Part shown: one piece after another, positions 1 through 7,172 of the stretch
Numbering within the stretch: the stretch's first letter is position 1
Layout: every line of letters begins with the position of its first letter
From: a virus
IMG/VR virus record: IMGVR_UViG_3300036832_001461
Location: 1 to 41,401 of that record
Length of the DNA stretch: 41,401 nucleotides
Strand: one strand, 5' to 3'
Notes under the pieces: model-generated
Databases searched by the model: none
What the model saw: only the letters and a program-made list of their open reading frames with translations
What the model was told of the DNA's origin: nothing
Translations under genes and position numbers: made by a program

Positions 1-456
1 GGCTTCACCACCTTCACCTTCAACGGCAAGACCATCGCCTTCCTGGACGAGGTCCATGACTCGGGTCAGCAGCCCATCCGCCAGTACGAGGCCGTCACCC
101 CACTCGACGCGCCTTACCCGGTGGAGTTCGCCCTGCCCCGTGTGCGGGCCGAGGGCACCCTGCAGCTAGTGGTGCGGGAACTGTGGAACCAGCCCGTCTG
201 GTGGGCGCTGAACGGCCTCACCGGGTCCTGGAACGTGGTGGACGTGTACAACATGATGGCCAATACCAAGACCCCCATCCTGGCCACCACCACCATCAAG
301 TCGCCCACCTCTTCGACCTGGCGGGGCTGGACTTACCACAACTGCGTGGTCACCGCCATCGATGATCGGGAGGCGGTGCAGATCGGCACCCTGACCTTCC
401 CGCGCAACCTCAGCCTCATCTACGCCTACAAGACCGGTCTGCAAGGACAAGTGTGA
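1..456 (+). CDS. Probable tail tube protein, C-terminal part (5' end cut by window)
   Basis: The reading frame is open from base 1 and stops with TGA at 454-456, so 151 C-terminal residues are visible. They are beta-rich with many aromatic residues and no catalytic motif. The call rests mainly on position: it lies directly before a frameshifting tail assembly chaperone and the tape measure gene, where tailed phages normally keep the major tail (tube) protein. The segment near the end (TLTFPRNLSLIYAYKTG) has the alternating polar and hydrophobic pattern of a beta-strand. Its partners would be the tail chaperones and the tape measure. Another tail structural protein is possible. The true start lies upstream of the window. 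Confidence 0.5.
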   Translation, partial: GFTTFTFNGKTIAFLDEVHDSGQQPIRQYEAVTPLDAPYPVEFALPRVRAEGTLQLVVRELWNQPVWWALNGLTGSWNVVDVYNMMANTKTPILATTTIKSPTSSTWRGWTYHNCVVTAIDDREAVQIGTLTFPRNLSLIYAYKTGLQGQV

Positions 457-473
457 CGTAAAGGAGATCACAT

Positions 474-1085
474 ATGAATGGTGAAGGAGAGTCAATCGAC
501 CCTCCTGTGACAGCTATCCCCATGGACTTTGGCACCACATCTCCCGGATCAGGCCCGTTCTGGACCAGCGACCCAGAGCCAGAGAGCATCTCCGAGCCAA
601 CCCACGATCCACGCCCGGTGACTGAAGGAACGTTGAGTGAGGGACCTGGAGCAGAGGAAGAGGAACTCCCCGCATTCGATGATCAATACAGACAGGATTT
701 CATCGGTTTAAACTTCGTCGGCAAACTCATCCATGACTTCGAGTGGATGGGTCATCGCTTTAAGATCAGAACGTTGATGACAGACGAACTGATCCAAATA
801 GGTATGGTGCATGCGAAGTACCAGAATACCCTGTCCGATGTCAAGGCATATCAGACTCTGGTGGTAGCCGCGTGTTTAGAAACACTGGACGGCAAGCAAC
901 TACCGGTGCCCATCGCCAATGATGTGGACCTGGTGGAGGAGCGGTTCAACTACATCAAGACCCACTGGTATCCCTGGACCATCGATGCGATCTACGAGCA
1001 ATACCTCCTCCTTGAAGTCCGGGTACAGAAGGTCATCGAAGCAATGGGAAAAGTGTCGGGATCAGTGGAGTTGATCCCTGGCTAG
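474..1085 (+). CDS. Tail assembly chaperone, short (unshifted) form
   Basis: A 203-residue protein starting at ATG 474 behind a strong ribosome binding site (AAGGAG about 8 bases upstream). The first 70 residues are Pro/Glu/Ser-rich and look disordered; a helical domain follows. It corresponds to the gpG-type product of the lambda G/GT pair: such chaperones bind the tape measure protein during tail assembly and are absent from the finished virion. Placement between tail tube and tape measure and the frameshift signal at its 3' end support this. The reading frame uses more A/T-ending codons than its neighbours (for example GGT GAA GGA TCA), so its composition differs from the rest of the tail operon. 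Confidence 0.85.
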   Translation: MNGEGESIDPPVTAIPMDFGTTSPGSGPFWTSDPEPESISEPTHDPRPVTEGTLSEGPGAEEEELPAFDDQYRQDFIGLNFVGKLIHDFEWMGHRFKIRTLMTDELIQIGMVHAKYQNTLSDVKAYQTLVVAACLETLDGKQLPVPIANDVDLVEERFNYIKTHWYPWTIDAIYEQYLLLEVRVQKVIEAMGKVSGSVELIPG

Positions 1086-1444
1086 CCGCCCAGTGCCGAC
1101 TGGCTGAGCGACAGGGTCTCCTGCGCGGCCCGCACCTCTCGCTGGCGCAGAAGACCGCTCTGGAAGTCGTCTTGGCCATCGAGGCCCAGGAGCAGGCCCG
1201 CCAGGAGATCCAGGCCCTGAAACTGGCGCTGATCTCCGCTGATCCCACCCACTTCCTGCCGCAGTACTACCCCGAGATTGCCCCACCGCCCTTGCTCAGC
1301 AACGTCGATGCACTCCTGGACACCGTCAACGACGAGGAGACGCCCGTGATCGATTACCAACTCACGCCCCCCTCCTCGGCGGAGGCCGCCCAGATCATCG
1401 AGTCGCTGCTGGCCGACAAGAAAGTGACGCTGAACGGATCATGA
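474..1444 (+). CDS. Tail assembly chaperone, long form by -1 ribosomal frameshift
   Basis: A second frame (-1 relative to the short form) is open across the short gene's stop and runs to TGA 1442-1444. Shifting at 1046-1052 joins 193 residues of the upstream gene to 130 residues of the downstream frame, giving about 323 residues. The extension is coding-like and helical (LSLAQKTALEVVLAIEAQEQ near its start) and has no well-placed start codon with a ribosome binding site of its own, which fits expression only as a fusion. In the lambda G-GT system the T part contacts the tail tube protein while G binds the tape measure. The stop overlaps the tape measure start as ATGA at 1441. Confidence 0.88.
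1046..1078 (+). promoter_or_regulatory. Programmed -1 frameshift signal: slippery heptamer plus stem-loop
   Basis: The heptamer GGGAAAA (1046-1052) sits in the X XXY YYZ phase of the upstream gene (atG GGA AAA). After a 5-base spacer, GGGATCA (1058-1064) pairs perfectly with TGATCCC (1072-1078), giving a 7-base-pair stem with a 7-base loop. The short form's stop codon follows shortly (1083-1085). Slippery site, spacer and stem together match the canonical -1 signal used by many tail chaperone genes. The next codon after slipping is AGT at 1052-1054. Confidence 0.9.
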
Positions 1445-3870
1445 GCGATCCCTATGTCGGTCCCGTCTCCCCTGGACCTTTCACGGGTGGTCCTGACGCC
1501 AATATCCGCGGTGAGCAGGCCCGCACCAACACATCGCCGGGTGGGTCGGACCTGCCCAGTTCCATCGCCGCCGGGGTGGCGGCCGGGCTGCGGGGCCTGG
1601 AGGGCGTCATCGCCAGGCTGGACACCCAGCAGCAGCAGACCAACCTGTTCCTCTCCATGATGACCGGCAAGGCCACTCAGGGCGGCACCATGTTCGGCGG
1701 CACCTGGGGACCCATGGGCGTGGGCAGCACCACCCACACCACCGGCCGAGGCACCGTCCCCACCATCACGGCCCGGTTCGATGTCGGCGGTGGGGCGTTT
1801 GTGGAGCGACCGGATCCGACCAGCCTGCGGGGTCAGCCCGGTCAGTTGCCGAGTCGAGCCATGACCATGGGCAATCTGCGAACGCGGGCGGCACGGGCCA
1901 TCTCCACCTCGGGCTCGGGCATCTTCGGTCCCCGTCTGGAGACCTACGAGAACCCCGTCACCAAAGAGATCGAGACCCATGAACTGATTCGTGATTCAGA
2001 CGGCAATATCACCACCAAGAGGGTCGATCCCAAGGACGTGCCCAAGATGCAGACACGGGAACGCGTCCTGGGGACCTTCCAGGGAGCCCTGGGTCGAGCG
2101 GTGGCCGGAGAAGGCATAGGCGGCGTCGGCCAGATCGCCTCGGCCTTGCTGCCAGAGGCCGCTCTGCCGGGCGTAGGAGTTGCGCTAGCGGGCGGGGCGG
2201 TGGCCATGGAGGGCATCCGCATGGTGCAGAACCAGCGGGCGCAGAACGCCCAGTACCAGGCCATCCTGGGCGGCTCCAACATCTCCCAGTTCGGCCAGCG
2301 CGCTCAGGCCCTGGGCTTCGGGCTCACCAATATGTTCAGCTTCGGGGGCGGTCAGGCCCAGGAAGCCTTCATGGGGGCCACCCGGCTGGGCATGCGCGGC
2401 GGGGAGCGCACCGCCGCCCTGCACATGGCCGTAAGCGCCTTCAACTCCATGGGCATGAGCGTGGCCCAATCCCTGCAGGCCATGTCCATCCAGGCCCAGA
2501 GCGGCTACGAGAACTTCAGCGACCTGGAGAAGTCCCTCAAGGCCGTCACCCAGGCGGCCAAGGACACGTCCCAGAACGCCGATCAGGTCCGGCAGAGCTT
2601 CATCAGCGTGTACGGCTCCATGGTCGGTCAGATCGGCGGCGGGGCCGGGGTCCAGCAGGCGGCCCAGGGCATCGCCACCATGCAGACCGGGCTCGGTCGT
2701 CAGTTCGCCAACGTGAACTTCGCTGGCATGACCGATCAACAGCGCATGTACCAGATGGCCGCCGAGCAGGGAATGGGCTACAACCAGTTCGTGCAAAAGA
2801 CTCTGGCCAGCCCAGGGTTTTTGAATCAGGCCATCAATAAGAACATCAATCAGTTCATGACTGCTACCGGTGGTGGAGCAGCGAATGACGCCATAAACGC
2901 CGCCTTGAAAACCGGGCAATATCAAAGTGCTACCGGCAAGCTCTCCCCTGGGCAGATCACCAATCTGACCACTCAGGTCATGAACCAGCTTCCCCCCATC
3001 CCCCAGCTTCGCAGCGTCATGCAGGGAGCGCTCGGAATCGACACCTCGAACATGAGCGACCAGATGGTGGCTGAAGCCTACGTCAACTGGCAGGCCAATC
3101 AACTGCGGTTGCCAGCCGGTGGACCGGCCGGTCCTCAGAACATCAGCGCCGATCAACGTAGAGCCCTGGCCACTGCCGGTCAGCCTGTGCCGGGTCAGCC
3201 CAACCAGCCCGGTGATCCCACCGGGGTGTTCGCCCTGGGAGCGGCGGCCAAGGGCAAGGGCATCAAGGGCGGCACCACCATCGACGTGGGCACCATCGCC
3301 GGAGGTGGATCCCACGCCGCCCTGCGCCAGGCGTATCTGCGTCAGGTGGGGAGGTCCACGGCCGCCACCGGCCAGAACTCCCAGGTCATCGACAAGATGC
3401 TCAAGGACAATCAGTCCTGGAGCCGCCTCTACACGGTGCAGACGGCCCAGGGAGCCAAGACGGTCAACTTCCAGGACCTGATCACCAACTACGCCGATCA
3501 GGCCGCCTCGGGCGGGGTGACCATCGCCAGCGGCTCCGACCAGAACGGGGACCTGTCCGGGACCACGGTGGCGGCCAAGTACGGCGGGGATGTCAACACC
3601 GCCCTGCAGCAGGGCTTCAACGCCCCCTCGGCCAAGGAGGGCTTCAAGGGCAAGGACCGCAGCGAGGACATCAAGAAGCAGCGGGCCTCGGGGAAGGAGA
3701 AGCAGGTCCTGCAGATCTCGGCCACCCCGCAACTGCAGCAGCTTCTGTCCTTCGCCCTGAACGGCCAGAGCGTCACCTCCACCACCGCCACCAGCCTGGT
3801 GCCCTCCCTGGGTCCGGTCAACCCCGAGAGCCTGCCTGGTAGCGCCCCGAGCAACTACAGCGGGGTCTGA
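1441..3870 (+). CDS. Tape measure protein
   Basis: An 809-residue protein directly after the frameshifting chaperone, the fixed position of the tape measure gene. It is rich in Gly, Ala and Gln. A disordered Gly/Pro N-terminus is followed by a hydrophobic, possibly membrane-interacting stretch at about residues 225-260 (AALPGVGVALAGGAVAMEG), then a long Gln/Ala-rich helical middle and a low-complexity C-terminus. Tape measure proteins fill the tail tube, set its length and leave with the DNA at infection. At the usual rise of about 0.15 nm per residue this length would suit a tail of roughly 120 nm, which is an inference. No peptidase or transglycosylase motif was seen inside it; the wall enzymes are in the following genes. 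Starts as ATGA overlapping the chaperone stop. Confidence 0.85.
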   Translation: MSDPYVGPVSPGPFTGGPDANIRGEQARTNTSPGGSDLPSSIAAGVAAGLRGLEGVIARLDTQQQQTNLFLSMMTGKATQGGTMFGGTWGPMGVGSTTHTTGRGTVPTITARFDVGGGAFVERPDPTSLRGQPGQLPSRAMTMGNLRTRAARAISTSGSGIFGPRLETYENPVTKEIETHELIRDSDGNITTKRVDPKDVPKMQTRERVLGTFQGALGRAVAGEGIGGVGQIASALLPEAALPGVGVALAGGAVAMEGIRMVQNQRAQNAQYQAILGGSNISQFGQRAQALGFGLTNMFSFGGGQAQEAFMGATRLGMRGGERTAALHMAVSAFNSMGMSVAQSLQAMSIQAQSGYENFSDLEKSLKAVTQAAKDTSQNADQVRQSFISVYGSMVGQIGGGAGVQQAAQGIATMQTGLGRQFANVNFAGMTDQQRMYQMAAEQGMGYNQFVQKTLASPGFLNQAINKNINQFMTATGGGAANDAINAALKTGQYQSATGKLSPGQITNLTTQVMNQLPPIPQLRSVMQGALGIDTSNMSDQMVAEAYVNWQANQLRLPAGGPAGPQNISADQRRALATAGQPVPGQPNQPGDPTGVFALGAAAKGKGIKGGTTIDVGTIAGGGSHAALRQAYLRQVGRSTAATGQNSQVIDKMLKDNQSWSRLYTVQTAQGAKTVNFQDLITNYADQAASGGVTIASGSDQNGDLSGTTVAAKYGGDVNTALQQGFNAPSAKEGFKGKDRSEDIKKQRASGKEKQVLQISATPQLQQLLSFALNGQSVTSTTATSLVPSLGPVNPESLPGSAPSNYSGV

Positions 3871-5069
3871 TGTCGCTCTACGCCCGCGAGAGCTTTCTCA
3901 ACCGGAAGCTGTCCGGGGTCATGAACGCCTCTCTCAACGGCATTCCCATGCGGCTCAATCCCACCAGTGTGGAGCTTTCCTACCAGGTGAAGACCTCGGA
4001 GACGCCCACGCTGGGCGGCATGGTGGTTCAGGTGTTCGGAGTGGAGATGTCCGACCTGGTGGTCAGCGGCACCTTCGGTCGGGGTGGTTACGGCGAGCAA
4101 CTGGAGTTTCTCAATCGCATGCTGGCCATCGCCGGATACCAGGCCAATCAGAGCTTCTCCAGCGCTGGAGGGCCGGTGCGCTTCGTCTATCCCAATCGCA
4201 GCTTCGATTTCATGGTCTATCTCAAGGACTACACCTCTACCGCCGGGATGGCCATCGATTATGAGAACGTGAACATCGCTCCTGATTGGCAGCTAACACT
4301 CTTTGTTGATGTCGATAATACCGGCGGATCTTTGACCAAAGTAGCGGCCAATGCTTATATCCAGCGGTTGTCAAATGGCCTCGGATATCAACTCGGCAAG
4401 TACAACGGGAATCTCACCACCGCCGACATCGAGAACTTCCTGTCCTCTCAGGGCTACGCCAACAACCCCCAGGGCTACTTGAAGGTGGCCTTCGGGGATC
4501 CCCGCCAGCAGCCCGTCACGGCCACCTCCACCGACGGCACCAGCGCCCCCGGCACCCCGGCCACCGGAGGCACCGGCCAGGGCCAGTATTCAGGAGCCAA
4601 GTGGATGCCGGTGGTCAACCACGGTGGGGCCATGTCTGCCCATGTGGGCCTGCTCCTGCACGTTTGCCAGGGCGATGGCAGCCAGTACAGCCACTTCAAT
4701 AGCGGCGGTTCAGAAGGCCCAGCCGTGTCATCTCACTTCTGGGTGAGCAAGACCGGCACCGTCGAGCAGTACGTGGATGGAGGCACCACCGCCTGGCATG
4801 CCGCCGCCGCCAACGGCACCTACCTGGGGGTCGAGACCGAGGGCTTCAACACCGACCCCCTCACCGACGCCCAGGTCAAGGCGGTGGCCGGGATCTACAA
4901 GTGGGCGGTGGCCTCCTACGGGCTGCCGGTGCGGTTGTCCACCAAGCCGGGGGACGCCGGGTTCGGCTGGCACGGCGAGGGCGGCTCCGACTGGGGTGGG
5001 CACATCTACTGCCCAGGGGACCTGCGTCGGGCTCAGATGCCCGCCATCTTGAAGCTGGTGAGTGGCTGA
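3870..5069 (+). CDS. Tail/baseplate protein with tube-like N-terminal domain and C-terminal N-acetylmuramoyl-L-alanine amidase
   Basis: A 399-residue two-domain protein. Residues about 4-208 are nearly the same as the N-terminal domain of the next gene and have a beta-rich pattern that may be tail-tube- or baseplate-tube-like (inference). A Thr/Gly/Pro linker (about 210-240) leads to an Amidase_2-type domain (about 245-399). His264 (in LLLHVC) and the His378-x-x-Cys381 pair in GGHIYCPGD fit the zinc ligands of this family, which cuts the bond between muramic acid and the stem peptide. Located in the tail, it would open the wall locally during DNA entry rather than lyse the cell. A patch at 4270-4400 uses more A/T-ending codons than the matching part of its paralogue. 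It starts at ATG 3870, sharing a base with the tape measure stop. Confidence 0.85.
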   Translation: MSLYARESFLNRKLSGVMNASLNGIPMRLNPTSVELSYQVKTSETPTLGGMVVQVFGVEMSDLVVSGTFGRGGYGEQLEFLNRMLAIAGYQANQSFSSAGGPVRFVYPNRSFDFMVYLKDYTSTAGMAIDYENVNIAPDWQLTLFVDVDNTGGSLTKVAANAYIQRLSNGLGYQLGKYNGNLTTADIENFLSSQGYANNPQGYLKVAFGDPRQQPVTATSTDGTSAPGTPATGGTGQGQYSGAKWMPVVNHGGAMSAHVGLLLHVCQGDGSQYSHFNSGGSEGPAVSSHFWVSKTGTVEQYVDGGTTAWHAAAANGTYLGVETEGFNTDPLTDAQVKAVAGIYKWAVASYGLPVRLSTKPGDAGFGWHGEGGSDWGGHIYCPGDLRRAQMPAILKLVSG

Positions 5070-6289
5070 TGGCCGCGCCCGCCTTCCAGCCCTACGCCCG
5101 CCAGAGCTTCCTGAACCGGAAGTTGCCGGGAGTCATGAACGCCTCCCTCAACGGGGTGCCCATGCGCCTCAACCCCACCAGCGTGGCCCTCTCCTACCAG
5201 GTCAAGACCTCGGAGATCCCCACCCTGGGTGGCATGGTGGTGCAGATCTTCGGGGTGGAGATGAGCGACCTGGTGGTGACCGGGACCTTCGGGGTGGGTG
5301 GTTACGGCGAACAGCAGCAGTTCCTCAACCGCATGTTGGCCATCGCCAGCATGCAATCCGATCAGACGCTGACCACGCCTTCCCCTTCCCATCCCGTCCG
5401 CTTTACCTATCCCAATCGCGGCTTCGATTTCATGGTCTATCTCAAGGATTACACCTCGACCGCAGGCATGGCCATCGACTACGAGAACGTCAACATCGCC
5501 CCCGACTGGCAACTCACCTTGTTCGTGGACACCGACAACACGGGCGGCGGGTTCACCAAGGTGGCCGCCGACGCCTACATCCAGCGGCTGTCCAACGGCC
5601 TGGGCTACAACCTGGGCAAGTACAACGGCAATCTCAGCACTTCTGACATCGAGCAGTTCCTGGCCCAGCAGGGCTTCGCTAACGACCCCCAGGGCTATCT
5701 GAACGCCGCCTTCGGGGGCGCGGCTCAGCAGCCCGCACAGACCGCTACAACGGGCTCTGGGACGCCTCCAGCGGCCGGTGGCTCCCCGGCTAGCTCTGCC
5801 GATCCCAACATGACCATCCTGGGTCCCGCCACGGCCACGGCCAAGCAGATCCTGAACTTCTGGGGCAGCCGGGGCCAGCCCCCCAACCTGACCGACACCA
5901 TCCAGAACGTCATCGGCTGGTACCTCTCCGAGGGCAAGGCCCAGAATGTGCGCGGCGACGTGGCCTTCGCCCAGGCGTGCTGGGAGACCGGCTACTTCAC
6001 CAACAACGACACCAAGCTCAACAACTTCGCCGGGATCGGCCACCCGGTCAGCGCCCCCTCGGGTCTGGACTTCTCCAGCGCCCAGAACGGGGTGCGCGCC
6101 CAGATCCAGCTTCTCTACCGGGTGGTCCAGGGCAACTCGGCCCCGCTGGCCAACCCCACGGTGGCTCCCACCTGGGGCGGTCGCAACGTCACCACCTGGG
6201 CCGGGCTGGGTGGCAACTGGGCCGCTGACACCACCTATCCCAAGGACATCATGAGCATCTACGGACAGATCCTCTCAGCGAGTAAATAA
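5069..6289 (+). CDS. Tail/baseplate protein with tube-like N-terminal domain and C-terminal glucosaminidase domain
   Basis: A 406-residue paralogue of the gene before it. Residues about 9-215 align with the neighbour without large gaps and are roughly 80% identical by eye. After a Pro/Ala/Gly linker, the C-terminal domain (about 255-406) looks like the glucosaminidase (PF01832) family: RGDVAFAQACWETGYF contains the probable catalytic Glu306, and NNFAGIG follows. Such enzymes cut the glycan strand after N-acetylglucosamine. The pair therefore shares one structural anchor and carries two different wall-cutting domains. ATG 5069 overlaps the previous stop (TGATG). An in-frame start further upstream (4901) lies inside the amidase gene and was not used. 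Confidence 0.85.
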   Translation: MAAPAFQPYARQSFLNRKLPGVMNASLNGVPMRLNPTSVALSYQVKTSEIPTLGGMVVQIFGVEMSDLVVTGTFGVGGYGEQQQFLNRMLAIASMQSDQTLTTPSPSHPVRFTYPNRGFDFMVYLKDYTSTAGMAIDYENVNIAPDWQLTLFVDTDNTGGGFTKVAADAYIQRLSNGLGYNLGKYNGNLSTSDIEQFLAQQGFANDPQGYLNAAFGGAAQQPAQTATTGSGTPPAAGGSPASSADPNMTILGPATATAKQILNFWGSRGQPPNLTDTIQNVIGWYLSEGKAQNVRGDVAFAQACWETGYFTNNDTKLNNFAGIGHPVSAPSGLDFSSAQNGVRAQIQLLYRVVQGNSAPLANPTVAPTWGGRNVTTWAGLGGNWAADTTYPKDIMSIYGQILSASK

Positions 6290-6501
6290 TGCCTTCAAAC
6301 CAGAGCAATGCCAGCAACTATTGGATCTCAGATACGGCTATTTCCATGCCTGCTGCGCCCACCACGCAACGTCCGGTGGTCTTCGAGTTCGAGGGCACTG
6401 GCTTCGGGCTGACCACGGGTGGACTGGTGGTGGTCATCTCCGAGGCCGATCGGGAAGAGATGATGGCCACCCACTTCGGACCTCCGGCCACGGTGCCGTA
6501 A
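6289..6501 (+). CDS. Small tail-module protein of unknown function
   Basis: A 70-residue protein, ATG 6289 overlapping the previous stop (TAATG) and ending where the next gene starts (TAATG at 6499-6503). The first half is Ser/Thr/Pro-rich; the second half (VVFEFEGTGFGLTTGGLVVVIS) looks like two beta-strands. No family recognised. Position between two tail structural genes suggests a small virion or assembly protein. Confidence 0.6.
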   Translation: MPSNQSNASNYWISDTAISMPAAPTTQRPVVFEFEGTGFGLTTGGLVVVISEADREEMMATHFGPPATVP

Positions 6502-7172
6502 TGGCGGGCGAGAACATGACGCTGGCCTGGGGCTCGGGCAGTGTGGCCACGTCCTACGCGGTCAAGTGCAGCCGCATCCTCTACGGCCCCAACATCATCT
6601 CCACCCAGGACTCCGGTCAGGGTGGTCCGCATTACGCCGGTTTCGGGGCCAAAGCCATCTATATACGCCAGTACTTCATGTCCACGGTAGGCATCACTGT
6701 CATTCAGTCCACCTGGGAGGATCGCGAGAGGTTTGTCAACTGGTGCCTCAACTATGCCAAATACATTTCGGGAGCCAATGGCGTCAACTATCCCATGCGG
6801 ATGAGAGGACCCCGAGGATTTGATTTCTATGGATTTCTCACTCAGGGATTCGATCGTACTAATACCGTGCAAGATCTGGCCTATGAGATGAACCTCACCT
6901 TCCGGGGATGTCAACCGACTTATAAAGGAGTGATGGGATTCGCCAAGGGATCGACCGCTACTGCGCCTAAGAGCATCGGTGGAGCGAACTCGCAGTTCTA
7001 TCCCTTCGAGAACCTGCAGTCAGGTCCGGCGGTACCGGCTGAGAACCGGCTCTACGACAACATCACCGACGACACCAAGGGGTTTCCCACCCAGCTTCCT
7101 CCTCCACCGCCTACTCCCTCTCCGGTCAGCACCTCCATTCCCGGTCATCCCGGAAAAGGAGAAGCCGTCTGA
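6501..7172 (+). CDS. Tail/baseplate structural protein, possibly tube-like
   Basis: A 223-residue protein starting at ATG 6501, which overlaps the stop of the 70-residue gene. An in-frame ATG at 6321 would overlap that whole gene and was rejected. It has a beta-rich domain (about 1-150) in which the run MRMRGPRGFDFYGFLTQGFD recalls the YPNRGFDFMVYLKDY segment of the two enzyme-bearing paralogues upstream. This suggests a third, more distant copy of the same fold without an enzyme (inference). The C-terminus is Pro-rich. Codons in 6660-6960 are more A/T-ending than in flanking genes. Likely part of the tube/baseplate junction. Confidence 0.6.
   Translation: MAGENMTLAWGSGSVATSYAVKCSRILYGPNIISTQDSGQGGPHYAGFGAKAIYIRQYFMSTVGITVIQSTWEDRERFVNWCLNYAKYISGANGVNYPMRMRGPRGFDFYGFLTQGFDRTNTVQDLAYEMNLTFRGCQPTYKGVMGFAKGSTATAPKSIGGANSQFYPFENLQSGPAVPAENRLYDNITDDTKGFPTQLPPPPPTPSPVSTSIPGHPGKGEAV

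Noticed and set aside
2185-3732. A 515-codon minus-strand frame opposite the tape measure gene
   Set aside because: Composition (Gly/Leu/His/Val repeats) is that of an antisense shadow of GC-rich codons, there is no homologous motif, and it lies wholly inside a well-placed tape measure gene. The same applies to other long minus-strand frames (10808-12181, 15560-16912, 23280-25184, 33920-35116).
4901-5068. Upstream in-frame start for the glucosaminidase-bearing gene
   Set aside because: The added 56 residues are Gly/Arg-rich shadow sequence of the amidase domain; ATG 5069 overlaps the previous stop like other genes here and aligns with the paralogue's start.
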